This document shows, one piece after another, positions 54,638 to 64,000 of a DNA stretch of 64,000 nucleotides (position 1 is its first letter; each line of letters opens with the position of its first letter). The stretch is taken from positions 1,302,001 to 1,366,000 of the forward strand of contig NZ_CP022242.1 of NCBI RefSeq assembly GCF_003351865.1. Reading direction: 5' to 3'. Under the pieces are notes generated by a model that saw nothing but the letters and a program-made list of their open reading frames with translations, searched no databases and had not been told where the DNA came from. A program made the position numbers and the translations under genes. Source of the DNA: Methanofervidicoccus sp. A16. GTDB lineage: Archaea > AGJL01 > Methanococci > Methanococcales > Methanococcaceae.

Positions 54638-55567
54638 ATGGAGGAGTTGTTCCAACTACTTACGAGGAACATACACTTCAATGTAACAGAGTTAAGTAGT
54701 AAAACCTGGAATCAGAACTGGAGAGTACCTGAAGGTCTTATATCCATAATAGGCATAAAAAATGGAAAGAATCCAGTTTTCTACTACGGAGTTACAGGTA
54801 ACTACAAAGAGGAGTACGTAATAAATAAGGGGATCTCTGAGAATGGTAATAAATTCATAAATGTAAGGGTGTATTTTAAATTCGATAGGGAGGATATTCT
54901 GGAGAAAGAAAAATATATTGTTGCAAATGGGTTCCATGGTCTCCTCCTATGTATTAAGATAGATAAAGATAAGTTTGTAAAAATTGCTGAAAAACTACTT
55001 GTACAAGAGTACAGAAGTGGAGATCCTCACATAGTAGAGGTTTTAGAGAAGATGAAAGATAGAAATGTATTTAACAGTATAGAGGAGAGTATTAGGTATA
55101 TCGCTAATAGGGATTACAACTGGTTAATAGGAAGGTTGAAGTACAAGGCTGGGCTTCTCAACTATTCTGGAGAGGGTTATTGGTTATTGCCTCTTAAAAC
55201 AAATATGGAGATCACCAAAGGGCTCAAGGTAACAGAGAAAGAGATCGTTGTAGATCTGGAGAGTGTGGAACTCTTTAAAAACTATATAGTGTATGTAGAT
55301 ACTAAGACCGGCGTAGTTAGATACAACAGACGCAGATTGTGTAAAAGTGGGTTTTCACTGGTAGATGAGATAAGAAAACAGATGAGGGACGACATATGTC
55401 CTTGGTGTGGTGGGAAACTTAGACTGATCAAGACCAAAAAAGGAGAGTTCTTAGGATGTTCCAACTATCCAGGATGTCTCTACAGGAGATTTTTAAAGAA
55501 GGAAGAGAGGGTAAAAGTTGAAGGGGGTGGAAGTGCTCCAAAGGATCAGTCCCTTCCCATAAGGTGA
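54638..55567 (+). CDS. Unknown protein with C-terminal topoisomerase-type zinc ribbon
   Basis: 309 residues. The first 250 are not recognised: mixed alpha/beta with VPEGLISIIGIKNGKNPVFY near the start. The C-terminus holds CPWCGGKLRLIKTKKGEFLG followed by CSNYPGC (Cys254, 257, 274, 280), the topoisomerase I-type ribbon that binds single-stranded DNA and is often fused to nucleases. Its stop overlaps the AGGTGATA ribosome site of the next gene, an HsdR_N-type nuclease, so the pair is an operon and probably one functional unit. Confidence 0.68.
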   Translation: MEELFQLLTRNIHFNVTELSSKTWNQNWRVPEGLISIIGIKNGKNPVFYYGVTGNYKEEYVINKGISENGNKFINVRVYFKFDREDILEKEKYIVANGFHGLLLCIKIDKDKFVKIAEKLLVQEYRSGDPHIVEVLEKMKDRNVFNSIEESIRYIANRDYNWLIGRLKYKAGLLNYSGEGYWLLPLKTNMEITKGLKVTEKEIVVDLESVELFKNYIVYVDTKTGVVRYNRRRLCKSGFSLVDEIRKQMRDDICPWCGGKLRLIKTKKGEFLGCSNYPGCLYRRFLKKEERVKVEGGGSAPKDQSLPIR

Positions 55568-55571
55568 TAGT

Positions 55572-56639
55572 ATGAACAAAGAATTATATCAGCTTATAGA
55601 GGACTTTAAGAGGGATAAGCGTCTTCAATATCTTGATGAGGCTGCTACTAAACAGGCTGTAGTTCTAAGGATTTTAAAGGCCTTGGGGTGGGATCCCTTC
55701 AATATAGATGAGGTCTATCCAGAGTACTCTGTAGGTGGTGGGAAGGTAGATTACGCCCTTAGATGTAACGGTAGAATCAAAGTGTTCATCGAAGTTAAGA
55801 AGGCAAATGAAAACTTGGAAAGACATCAGGAACAACTGTTAAAGTACTCCTTTCAGGAAGGTGTTAAACTTGCAGTATTAACAAATGGTATAAGTTGGTG
55901 GTTTTATCTACCACTACGTGAGGGAAGTTGGGAACAGAGAAAGTTCTATACAATCGAGATATACGAACAGGATAGTAAAGATATTGTGGATAAATTTGAA
56001 GAGTTTCTATCCAAAAAAAATGTAATTTCAGACAAGGCTGTAGAAAATGGTGAGAGGCGCTACAAAAGTATTCAGAAACAGTACCTAATAAAGGAAACAC
56101 TTCCAAAGGCCTGGGAGAAGATAGTGACAGAACCTGATAATCATCTAGTTGAGATTTTGGCCAGTACAACAGAGAAACTATGTGGTTATAAACCTGATAA
56201 TGATACTGTAAAGAGATTCCTAGAGAAGATAAAAAAGATATGTCAGATAGTATTTACAGAGTCAAATACAAATCAAAACTCGGTGATATCTCCGGAAAAC
56301 TACGTGGGAAAATCTATAGTGGGATTTACCTTTAAAGGTGTTAAATATCCTGTACATACATGGAGAGGTATGTTAATAAAGATCGCTGAAATAATGTATT
56401 CCCTACATAAAGAGGAGTTTGAGGAGAAAGTTTTTAAGTTAAGGGGACGAAAGAGGCCCTATTTTACAAAGAATCCCAACGATTTAAAAGTTCCCTATAG
56501 GATAGATAATACAGATATCTATATGGAAACTCGTTTCAGTGCCGATGGTGTAGTTAGACTCTCTAAGAGAATAATATCCCTTTTTGGGTATAAGGAGGAG
56601 GATCTTATAATTGAGACTAAGGAGGGAAGGGAGGTTTAA
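55572..56639 (+). CDS. HsdR_N-type PD-(D/E)XK nuclease
   Basis: 355 residues. Residues about 20-145 form the restriction-nuclease core of type I HsdR N-terminal domains: KQAVVLRILKALGWDP, E51, D60 (VDYALRCNG) and E74-V-K76 (VFIEVKKANENL), an intact PD-(D/E)XK site. No helicase follows, unlike full HsdR. A C-terminal domain (about 245-355: FKGVKYPVHTWRGMLIKIAE ... ETRFSADGVVRL) is of a kind I have seen in restriction-linked proteins but cannot name. It is 4 bp after the Zn-ribbon gene. Confidence 0.78.
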   Translation: MNKELYQLIEDFKRDKRLQYLDEAATKQAVVLRILKALGWDPFNIDEVYPEYSVGGGKVDYALRCNGRIKVFIEVKKANENLERHQEQLLKYSFQEGVKLAVLTNGISWWFYLPLREGSWEQRKFYTIEIYEQDSKDIVDKFEEFLSKKNVISDKAVENGERRYKSIQKQYLIKETLPKAWEKIVTEPDNHLVEILASTTEKLCGYKPDNDTVKRFLEKIKKICQIVFTESNTNQNSVISPENYVGKSIVGFTFKGVKYPVHTWRGMLIKIAEIMYSLHKEEFEEKVFKLRGRKRPYFTKNPNDLKVPYRIDNTDIYMETRFSADGVVRLSKRIISLFGYKEEDLIIETKEGREV

Positions 56640-56803
56640 GTGGAATGGATAATTAACTATGTTATTAAATTAATTATTATTATAAAAATTATTAAAAAAA
56701 TAAAAAAGAGTGAAAATATTTAATAATTTTATATTTTATTCTATTAGGATATTTTCTAAATATTGCATAATAGAAAAGATTATTGTTTCTTTGGGGTATA
56801 ATT

Positions 56804-59800
56804 ATGATAAATGAAAGAAAAATTGCACCACATATAATAGATAACAGTCCAGGTAGGGAACTGTTGAAGGTTATAAAGGATCAACTTAAAAGATCGAAGG
56901 AGGCAAAATTTGCAATAGGGTATTTCTTTCTAAGTGGGTTTTCCTTAGTTAGGGAAGATTTTCCAGAAGAATTTTCAAAACGTCCTTTTTTGAAAATTAT
57001 AATGGGAAATGAAACAACATACTCCACAAAGGAGGAGTTGGTAGAGGGATATAATTTAAGGGAGTTATTTAAACAGAGGATGATAGAGGAATTGCAAGAA
57101 AAAGAATTCAGTGAGGATCAGATAAAACAATTAAAAACACTAAGAGATTTTATAGCAAAAAATATAATAGATGTAAGACTCTACGATAGATCTAGATTAC
57201 ATGCAAAACTGTATCTATTTCTAAGGGATCCTGAGGAGAGGTACAGTTCGCCAGGTTTGGCAGTGGTAGGATCCTCCAACTTTACAAGGGAGGGCCTTGT
57301 TAGAAATAAAGAGTTAAATATTTTACTTACTTCACGAGAGGATGTTTTGTATTTGGATCGATGGTTTGATGAGTTGTGGGAGGAATCTGTCGAATTTAGG
57401 GAGGATCTATTAAAAGTTATAGATATCTCTGGAGTACTACCTGGGAGTCCCTATCCAAAGATCGGTAAGTTAATCGATTCCCAGACTCTCTTTAAATATC
57501 TAGTGTATAGATGGTTTGAAGGGAGGGTATTGAACCTTCTAAAAAAGGATATTCTCTTAGAGTTTCAACTTGTAGGGGTAGTTAATGCCGTTGATAAAAT
57601 CAATTTTTACAATGGAGTAATACTGGCAGATTCCGTTGGTCTTGGAAAAAGTTTTATAGCGTCTACGATAATAGGGGAGTTTTTAAATAAGAAACACCCT
57701 GCCTGGGTTCCTGAGGATAAAGATCCCTCTGTTATGTTAATACTACCTCCATCTATAATAAATCAATGGGAGGAGTTGTTAATTTATTCACAGTATTTTT
57801 TGAAGGATAACAAGATAGATAAAGTAAAAGATAAAGGTAATTTTAAAATTTATAAGGTATTTGATAAAGAAAATAAATACCTTGGAAAAATCGCCTTTTT
57901 ATCCTTGGGAAAATTCCAAAATTTAAAGGAACATGATCTAAAAAAATTTGCAGAAGAGTACGATTTTTTTGTAATAGACGAGGCACATAAGTATAGAAAT
58001 AAAAATACGAATAGATGGAGAAACGTTAGAAAATTGCAGAAGAAAGAGAGTGGCTTTTCCAATAAATTTTTACTTCTTACAGCGACGCCTCTTAATAACT
58101 CAATTAACGATATTTTTAACCTTATAAGGTTGTTTATGGATGATACCTTTACGCCCTTTATGATTAAAGGGGTTCCAATAGTAGATCTGATAAAGAGATA
58201 CAAGGATTTAAAAAAAGAGTTTCAAAAGAAGGGAGATACTAAAATAAAAAGGGAGTTAAAAAAGGTGGCAACAGAGATAAAGCAGAAGGTACTTGATGAG
58301 ATAATGATCCTTAGGACGAGAAAGTATATTATGGAACAGTTCAAAGATATAAAGATAAACGATAAACCGCTAGTTTTTAAGGATCCAATACCTTACAGTC
58401 TCGACTACTCTCCCTTTTATACAAAGGACTACAAGTCCCTTATAGAGGTAATTAACAACAATCTTAACAAGATCTTATTTGAACATACTAAGATCTACGG
58501 TACAAGGTACGTAGTATTTGAGGAGGATACCTTAGATGGGGAGGAGGCAGATAAAAAATTTATAGAGGTGGCAGATCTATTTAAACTTTTACTTGGAAAA
58601 AGGTTGGAGAGTAGTATATTTTCCTTTGAAACTACACTTAGGAGAATCTATGAAAAAGAAAAGATCTTTTATAATATTTTTAAAATGGAAATAAAGGGAA
58701 TAAAAGATATGGAGGATTTAAAAAAGGTGATTAAGAGGGCAGTTGATAGGGCAAAAATAGAGAAGGAACTTGAAGAAGTTAAAGAGGAGTACAACATTGA
58801 GGAGGAAAATGAAAAAACCTGGTTTAACAGGGTTATAAAGTTAATCTCTGAATATGGGGAGAAGGCACAGGAGGAAAAGGGATATTCAGATGTGGATTTA
58901 TTTAAACTTGGTTTAGAAGTAGTTATTCAAAATTTAGAAAAAGATTTACGATATATGGAAGAGATATTTAAAGAATTGGATAAACTTAAAGAAAAGGAGA
59001 ATGGGGAAATAAAAATAGTTGGTAAATTACCTACAGATAAAAAAGATGTTATTGAACCTTCCATATACCTCTATCAAAATGATCCAAAGTTTGAAACATT
59101 GAAACAGATTATTGGACTTCCCTCTTTTAAATCTGAAAAGTTAAAGGACATTCCTTCCCTATATGGTAAAAAAATATTGATTTTTACTCAATATAAGGAT
59201 ACTGCCTATTATATTTATCATAATCTCCTAAATTGGATAAATAAAGAAACTGACATCCATAGATGGCTCAAAGATAAAAATAATAGAGTTAAAATTGGAA
59301 TTGTAACAGGGGACACTGATATAAATGCTAAAATTAACTATATTAAAAGATTTTCTCCTAGAGCCAATAGTGGTTATGAGGAGGTGAATAAGTACGGGGA
59401 GATCGATATTTTAATATCAACAGATACTCTAAGTGAGGGGGTAAATTTACAGGATGCAGATGTAGTTATAAATTATGATCTGCCCTGGAATCCGATGGTT
59501 ATTATCCAGAGGGTGGGGAGGGTTAATAGAATAGGTAATGAGAAGGAAATATACATGATAAACTACATGCCCTCAAAAGAGATAGAGGTAATCGTTGGTA
59601 TCCTTAGAAAGTTAAAGGAAAAAATTGACGATATAACTTTAATTGTAGGAAAGGATGTAAAAATACTTTCGCCGGAGGAGGAGATAAGTATTGAAACCTT
59701 TGGAGAAAAAATAAGGGATATATCGAGGAGTACTATAACAGATCTAGAATCCTACAACATCTCTGAAGACTTTAAGAATTTTATTCCAGAGGGGATACCG

Positions 59801-60520
59801 AAGGAGCAACTTGATGAGTATAAGTTGTTAAATGTAATTCAGTATGAACTTGGATATACTAAGGAGGACTTTGAAGAAGTTATAGGGATGGATAAGGGAC
59901 CTTACTATTCATATATTAAAGGTAGTGATAAAATTATAAGTGTCTATGAATTTTATCGTGGTAAGTATAAGGTTATGAAAAAGATTTTAAGTATAGGGGA
60001 AGATGGAGAGATAACCTACGAGACTCCTCTAGTTTTCTTAGATTTAATAAGGGAGAGGAAAAGATCTCCACAAAAGATTGAGAATGCCATTGAGAAATTA
60101 AAAATAGTGAAAGAGGAAGTAGATAAAATAAAGGAAGAACTTAAAGAAGGTTATAATCACAGGCAAAAGGGATTTTTGTACAATTTATACAGTACTTTAA
60201 TTTTTAAAAGAAGGGAAGTTGGAGAAAGGGAAATTAAGAATATTGAAAATAAACTTAAAACTGTTATGATCGTACTTAGAACAATCCCTCATTACCTGTA
60301 CTCAAAAGAGATAAAGCCATTACTTGTTTCCAAAGGACTAATTGAAGTAAGGAGGAATAACGATATTAAAATAAAAGATTTCAAAGGGACAGTAGAAACT
60401 CTCTTTGAATTTTTTAAGGAGAAGGGACTTACAGATATAGAATCTTTAAAAATAAAGGTGAATCATGTTGGGTGGTACTATGAAGTTGGAGATAGAGAAG
60501 ATAATAAAAAAAGAACTTGA
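56804..60520 (+). CDS. PLD-nuclease/SF2-helicase fusion, defence-type
   Basis: A protein of about 1238 residues. An N-terminal phospholipase-D-type nuclease has RLHAKLYLF (H133, K135) and [10 protein letters not shown]. An SF2 helicase of the SNF2/RapA-like kind follows: Walker [10 protein letters not shown] (about 276-283), VIDEAH (about 391-395), [10 protein letters not shown], and motif [15 protein letters not shown] and [10 protein letters not shown] (about 866-905). The long insert at about 500-780 is charged coiled coil. ATG 56804 has GGGGTAT upstream; an upstream TTG is less likely. It overlaps the methyltransferase gene by 41 bp, so they are one unit, as in restriction-type defence systems. 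Confidence 0.85.
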   Translation: MINERKIAPHIIDNSPGRELLKVIKDQLKRSKEAKFAIGYFFLSGFSLVREDFPEEFSKRPFLKIIMGNETTYSTKEELVEGYNLRELFKQRMIEELQEKEFSEDQIKQLKTLRDFIAKNIIDVRLYDRSRLHAKLYLFLRDPEERYSSPGLAVVGSSNFTREGLVRNKELNILLTSREDVLYLDRWFDELWEESVEFREDLLKVIDISGVLPGSPYPKIGKLIDSQTLFKYLVYRWFEGRVLNLLKKDILLEFQLVGVVNAVDKINFYNGVILADSVGLGKSFIASTIIGEFLNKKHPAWVPEDKDPSVMLILPPSIINQWEELLIYSQYFLKDNKIDKVKDKGNFKIYKVFDKENKYLGKIAFLSLGKFQNLKEHDLKKFAEEYDFFVIDEAHKYRNKNTNRWRNVRKLQKKESGFSNKFLLLTATPLNNSINDIFNLIRLFMDDTFTPFMIKGVPIVDLIKRYKDLKKEFQKKGDTKIKRELKKVATEIKQKVLDEIMILRTRKYIMEQFKDIKINDKPLVFKDPIPYSLDYSPFYTKDYKSLIEVINNNLNKILFEHTKIYGTRYVVFEEDTLDGEEADKKFIEVADLFKLLLGKRLESSIFSFETTLRRIYEKEKIFYNIFKMEIKGIKDMEDLKKVIKRAVDRAKIEKELEEVKEEYNIEEENEKTWFNRVIKLISEYGEKAQEEKGYSDVDLFKLGLEVVIQNLEKDLRYMEEIFKELDKLKEKENGEIKIVGKLPTDKKDVIEPSIYLYQNDPKFETLKQIIGLPSFKSEKLKDIPSLYGKKILIFTQYKDTAYYIYHNLLNWINKETDIHRWLKDKNNRVKIGIVTGDTDINAKINYIKRFSPRANSGYEEVNKYGEIDILISTDTLSEGVNLQDADVVINYDLPWNPMVIIQRVGRVNRIGNEKEIYMINYMPSKEIEVIVGILRKLKEKIDDITLIVGKDVKILSPEEEISIETFGEKIRDISRSTITDLESYNISEDFKNFIPEGIPKEQLDEYKLLNVIQYELGYTKEDFEEVIGMDKGPYYSYIKGSDKIISVYEFYRGKYKVMKKILSIGEDGEITYETPLVFLDLIRERKRSPQKIENAIEKLKIVKEEVDKIKEELKEGYNHRQKGFLYNLYSTLIFKRREVGEREIKNIENKLKTVMIVLRTIPHYLYSKEIKPLLVSKGLIEVRRNNDIKIKDFKGTVETLFEFFKEKGLTDIESLKIKVNHVGWYYEVGDREDNKKRT

Positions 60521-63500
60521 AAGGTATAAAAAAGTTAAAGAGATTAAGATAGGTGGTAAAAAATACAACCTTTACGTTGTGCCCGATTTTTGTGATGAAG
60601 ATATAAACCTATACGAGGGCTTTTTGTTTGTTAAAACAAAGGATAAAAAGGAAATTTCATATTTTAAAACAAAATATAAGTCTCCTGTTGATGGTTACGC
60701 TCCAAGGTTGGCCTTTATTATTTACGAGGATAATTATTTATTGATCAAAGACTATAGAAGAAATAAACATATTATAAAAACTCTAAAGAAGATCAACAGA
60801 ACATTTTTAAATAAACTTAAAAAAGCCATAAGGGACCCTACAGAGGAGAATTTAAAGAAACTTTTTGATAGGACTGACGTTATAGAGGAGTTCTATATAC
60901 TTTATAAGAAATCTAGGGAGTACTTACTTAAAAATATCAAAGGGATCTCTGAGGAGGAGAAGAGGGAGGAATTTGTTGATAACTTTATGATGCAGATGCT
61001 CACTTTGTGGTATCTCCAGGAGAGAGGTTTTTTCAACAACGATACCAATTACTTTATAACAAAATTCAAAGAGATGTATCAGAAAAAACTTTTCCCTGTA
61101 TTTGATAATTACTATCAATTTTTAAACTATCTATTTGAGAAAATTAGTGGATATGAGGATGCTCAATATTATGAAGATGAATACACTGGAAAGGTTGTTG
61201 TTATTGGGCCCGCTGTTTTTTTAAATGGGGGACATAATGAGGCAATTACAATACCTGATGAATGTTTCTACAGGGAAGGGATAACAGAAGTCCTTATAGA
61301 GACTCCTCCAAACAAAGTTGGTGATGAAGTCCCTCTTTTTAATCTCTTTGAAAGTAGAGATTGGACCGAGGGGAATATCGATGAATTTGTACTTGGGGCG
61401 ATCTATGAAAAGTTGATTAACTATATGGAAAGGAAAAAGTTAGGTGCCTACTACACTCCTGAGGAGATCACCTCCTATATCTGTGAAAATACGATAAAAC
61501 CCTATTTGGTAGATAGAGTTAATGAGAGATTTAGTAGGGAGTTTAAAAATATAGATCATACTATAGAGGAGGGCGATAAAGAAATAATTCTATATCTTTT
61601 TAAGGAGTTAAAGGAAATAAAAGTTCTCGACCCTGCAGTAGGATCTGCCCACTTTTTAGAGAGTGCAATAAATACCCTTTTAGATGTATATGAAAAAATA
61701 TGGTATAGGGCAAAGGACATTGGGATAGAGGAACTTGATATTATTACAACAGATGAAAGGGGAGATATTAAAAAGATAAATCTTATGGATATTAAAAATG
61801 AGGATGAATTTCAGTTGTTGGTAAAGTTCTTTATAATTCTCTCAAAGAACATCTATGGGGTGGATATAAACCCATCTGCAATAAAGGTGGCGAAGGCAAG
61901 GTTGTTTTTAACCCTTGCTAAGCACTTCAAAGTTAGGAAGGGGAGGGATCTATTCATTAGGTTTCCAAATGTACATTTTAATCTTAGAGTGGGAAATTCC
62001 CTTATTGGATACGTTGATCTTAAGAGGGAAGAGGGAGGGGAACAGGTTAAACTCGATATGTTCTTAGGGGAGGGAGAGGTTAATCATATCGTTGAGAGGA
62101 TAAAGGTAGTTAAGGAGTTAAAACCATACCTTAAAAAAATAGCAAAATCCTTAGATATGGAGGGGGATATTTTAAAGGAAATCGAAGAGTTAAATAGAAT
62201 TCTCTCTAAAGATAAAATTAACTGGGGGGATCTTAAAAGGGTTTTAGAGGTGAAGGAGAAGTTAATAACCATACTTATCGCCTCTTTAAACTCCAAATAC
62301 GCAATACCTTTAAATGAGTTGTTGAGGGATATTACAGAGATCTTTAATCAGAAGTTAGATGAAAAATTTGCAGAGGAGTATGGAATTGACTTAGAGGATT
62401 TAAAGAAGGTAAAAACGTTCCATTGGATCTTCGAGTTCCCAGAGGTGTTTTTAGAGAGGGGAGGGTTTGATGTTGTTATTGGGAATCCGCCTTATGGGAA
62501 TACTCTTAGCCAAATAGAAAAAAATATATGCTACGATTATTCTTCAGCTGCAAATGAAACTGCAGCTGTTTTTGTTGAGAGAATTATTCCATTAAACAGG
62601 GGGAATGGATATTTTTCTTTTATTATAACTTATGCAATAACATTTCATAAAGGTTTATCAGGAGTCAGAAATATGATTTATAAAAATTATAAGGAGTGTA
62701 TTATATCTACTTTTGATAGAGATAAATGCAGGTTCTTTGAAGGAATGTCACAGTCAGTTTCTATAATATTATGTAAAAAGAAGGTGCCTTACTCTCAAGG
62801 ACAATTTTACACATCCAAAATGTTTAGGAGAATGCCTGAAATTGATAAAATAGAATATCAACTTGCTAATGATTATCTTTTAGGTGAAAAAATCGGAGTT
62901 CCATTCTCAGATCCGCACAGGTTGCCAAAAATAGGCGATAAATTAACTTTAGAAATTTTAAAAAAAATATTAACAAATAATAATTGTGTAAAAGATATCT
63001 TATTAAATAATTCAAATGATAAAATATGGATAAGAAAAACAGGAAATTATTGGTATAATGCTTGGAATATTAAACCATATGATGGAGAAGCTATTACTCC
63101 TATATCTGTAGCTAATGGTTATAAATATTTCTTATTATTGCTTATAAATAGTAGTCTTTATTATTTATGGTTTAGAATATATGGAGATGGGCATAATATG
63201 ACATTAGATATAATGAAGGCATTACCCATTCCACCAAAAGAAAAAATAATTATTTCTAATAAACTCCTATCACATATTTCAAATCTTTTAATGGATTTCT
63301 TATTCTATAATTTTGATAAAGAACATAATCGGTTTAATACTTCTAATATTAAGCCACTCATAGACATTTGTGATATTCTACTTGGAAAGTTATATGGTTT
63401 TACAGAAGAAGAGATTGATTATATTTTAAATTATGACGATATTATAAGAAATGGCAGAAAAATACCCGTAATTCTTGATAGACTAATAGAAATTGTATTA

Positions 63501-63884
63501 TTTGATTGTCATATTAATAAAAATCTTTTTGATTATAAAATAATAAATTATATCATTTATGAACTTTACTTCAAAGAAAAATTCGCAGAAGATGGTTTAT
63601 ATCCAGAGCCAAAGGAGTACCTACTGGAAACAGTTTCAAAACTCCTCAAACCAATAAACTACGATAGATGGGCAGAGTTGTACTGGAAAAAACAGTTAGA
63701 AGAAAACATATCAAAAGATGAAGAGGAAGAACTTAAAAAATTAGAAGAAGAAAACCTAAAAACTATTAAAGAAGTTTATAATTCTATAAAAAACAATTCA
63801 GAAGTTAAAAAATGGATTGAAAAAATAAAATCCCATAAATGGGTTAAAGTGATAGAGGGCGAAACAGAAGAGGAAAAACTCTAA
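60480..63884 (+). CDS. Eco57I/PglX-like N6-adenine DNA methyltransferase
   Basis: A protein of about 1134 residues. SAM motif [14 protein letters not shown] is near 383 and the catalytic NPPY (VIGNPPYGN) near 668; the long spacing is usual for BREX PglX and type IIG enzymes. Before motif I comes a region with [11 protein letters not shown]. After NPPY lies the presumed target-recognition region, then a lysine/glutamate-rich tail. GGGTGGT precedes ATG 60480, inside the helicase gene. No PD-(D/E)XK site was noted, so cleavage may come from the partner or the HsdR_N protein upstream. Confidence 0.87.
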   Translation: MKLEIEKIIKKELERYKKVKEIKIGGKKYNLYVVPDFCDEDINLYEGFLFVKTKDKKEISYFKTKYKSPVDGYAPRLAFIIYEDNYLLIKDYRRNKHIIKTLKKINRTFLNKLKKAIRDPTEENLKKLFDRTDVIEEFYILYKKSREYLLKNIKGISEEEKREEFVDNFMMQMLTLWYLQERGFFNNDTNYFITKFKEMYQKKLFPVFDNYYQFLNYLFEKISGYEDAQYYEDEYTGKVVVIGPAVFLNGGHNEAITIPDECFYREGITEVLIETPPNKVGDEVPLFNLFESRDWTEGNIDEFVLGAIYEKLINYMERKKLGAYYTPEEITSYICENTIKPYLVDRVNERFSREFKNIDHTIEEGDKEIILYLFKELKEIKVLDPAVGSAHFLESAINTLLDVYEKIWYRAKDIGIEELDIITTDERGDIKKINLMDIKNEDEFQLLVKFFIILSKNIYGVDINPSAIKVAKARLFLTLAKHFKVRKGRDLFIRFPNVHFNLRVGNSLIGYVDLKREEGGEQVKLDMFLGEGEVNHIVERIKVVKELKPYLKKIAKSLDMEGDILKEIEELNRILSKDKINWGDLKRVLEVKEKLITILIASLNSKYAIPLNELLRDITEIFNQKLDEKFAEEYGIDLEDLKKVKTFHWIFEFPEVFLERGGFDVVIGNPPYGNTLSQIEKNICYDYSSAANETAAVFVERIIPLNRGNGYFSFIITYAITFHKGLSGVRNMIYKNYKECIISTFDRDKCRFFEGMSQSVSIILCKKKVPYSQGQFYTSKMFRRMPEIDKIEYQLANDYLLGEKIGVPFSDPHRLPKIGDKLTLEILKKILTNNNCVKDILLNNSNDKIWIRKTGNYWYNAWNIKPYDGEAITPISVANGYKYFLLLLINSSLYYLWFRIYGDGHNMTLDIMKALPIPPKEKIIISNKLLSHISNLLMDFLFYNFDKEHNRFNTSNIKPLIDICDILLGKLYGFTEEEIDYILNYDDIIRNGRKIPVILDRLIEIVLFDCHINKNLFDYKIINYIIYELYFKEKFAEDGLYPEPKEYLLETVSKLLKPINYDRWAELYWKKQLEENISKDEEEELKKLEEENLKTIKEVYNSIKNNSEVKKWIEKIKSHKWVKVIEGETEEEKL

Positions 63885-64000
63885 ATTTTTGAATATTTTT
63901 TAAATATATTTTAATTTATAATTAATATTTTTATAAAAATAATTATTAAAAAAATAAAAAATAGTGTTCTAATTGAGGAGTTAGAAATAATTAAAATTAT
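63885..64000. other. AT-rich end of window
   Basis: The first 116 bp after the methyltransferase contain no gene. Whether more defence genes follow cannot be seen. Confidence 0.4.

Noticed and set aside
1-64000. CRISPR array
   Set aside because: No regularly spaced 25-40 bp repeats seen; repeats found are dispersed inverted or direct copies.

Overview
The window reads as a chromosome segment of a thermophilic, hydrogenotrophic methanogen of the order Methanococcales. The evidence is gene content: Hmd ([Fe]-hydrogenase), a formylmethanofuran dehydrogenase operon, CooC, PurP, TrmY, archaeal RNase J/CPSF-type nucleases, GatB, an archaeal-type S15, and the isoprenoid order fni - RNase J - idsA, which from memory matches Methanocaldococcus jannaschii. 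The DNA is AT-rich, with arginine mostly AGA/AGG and ribosome sites mostly GGTGA, often ahead of TTG or GTG starts. Unlike M. jannaschii, which to my knowledge lacks chemotaxis genes, this genome has a full-looking che cluster, so it is a motile relative. I cannot name the species.

Layout. 0-6 kb: a methyltransferase, a YkgJ-type cysteine-cluster protein flanked by degenerate direct repeats, and a 1086-residue helical-repeat protein of unknown role. 6-10.2 kb: CooC, Hmd, tRNA-Cys(GCA), an AIM24-family protein and a radical SAM/SPASM-like protein. 10.4-18.1 kb: nucleic-acid and proteome maintenance (PAC2 chaperone, NurA, Mre11, aCPSF2-like nuclease, an RlmF/METTL16-like methyltransferase, RNase Z and a small HTH regulator). 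18.7-23 kb: gatB, an MFS transporter and pcm, separated by AT-rich gaps that hold inverted-repeat elements. 23.6-28.4 kb: a fwd operon (HTH-ferredoxin gene, F, G, D, A, C; no fwdB here) whose promoter lies between two matching palindromes. 28.7-31.6 kb: a small membrane protein, tyrS, a 58-residue helical protein and purP.

31.9-41.6 kb is a run of + strand genes: a charged coiled-coil protein, dapB, trmY, then cheW, cheB, cheA, cheD, an MCP and cheR. cheY, cheC and cheF are not in the window. A second MCP (47.1-49.0 kb, - strand, PilJ-like sensor) shares the last 298 residues exactly with the first, giving a roughly 897-bp inverted repeat around 6.4 kb. Between them sit a phosphoesterase, the fni - RNase J - idsA block and a radical SAM protein. 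UspA, sucD and rpsO follow.

51.7-63.9 kb is accessory and defence-like: a MazF/PemK toxin with an unrecognised long helical partner, an acetolactate-synthase-like enzyme, a Zn-ribbon protein paired with an HsdR_N-type PD-(D/E)XK nuclease, and a large PLD-nuclease/SF2-helicase overlapping an Eco57I-type N6-adenine methyltransferase whose presumed specificity region is visibly more AT-rich than the rest of the gene. This module, the fwd operator pair, the MCP inverted repeat and the dispersed terminal-inverted-repeat elements are the most interesting parts. Reading was by eye only; no searches or folding were run.
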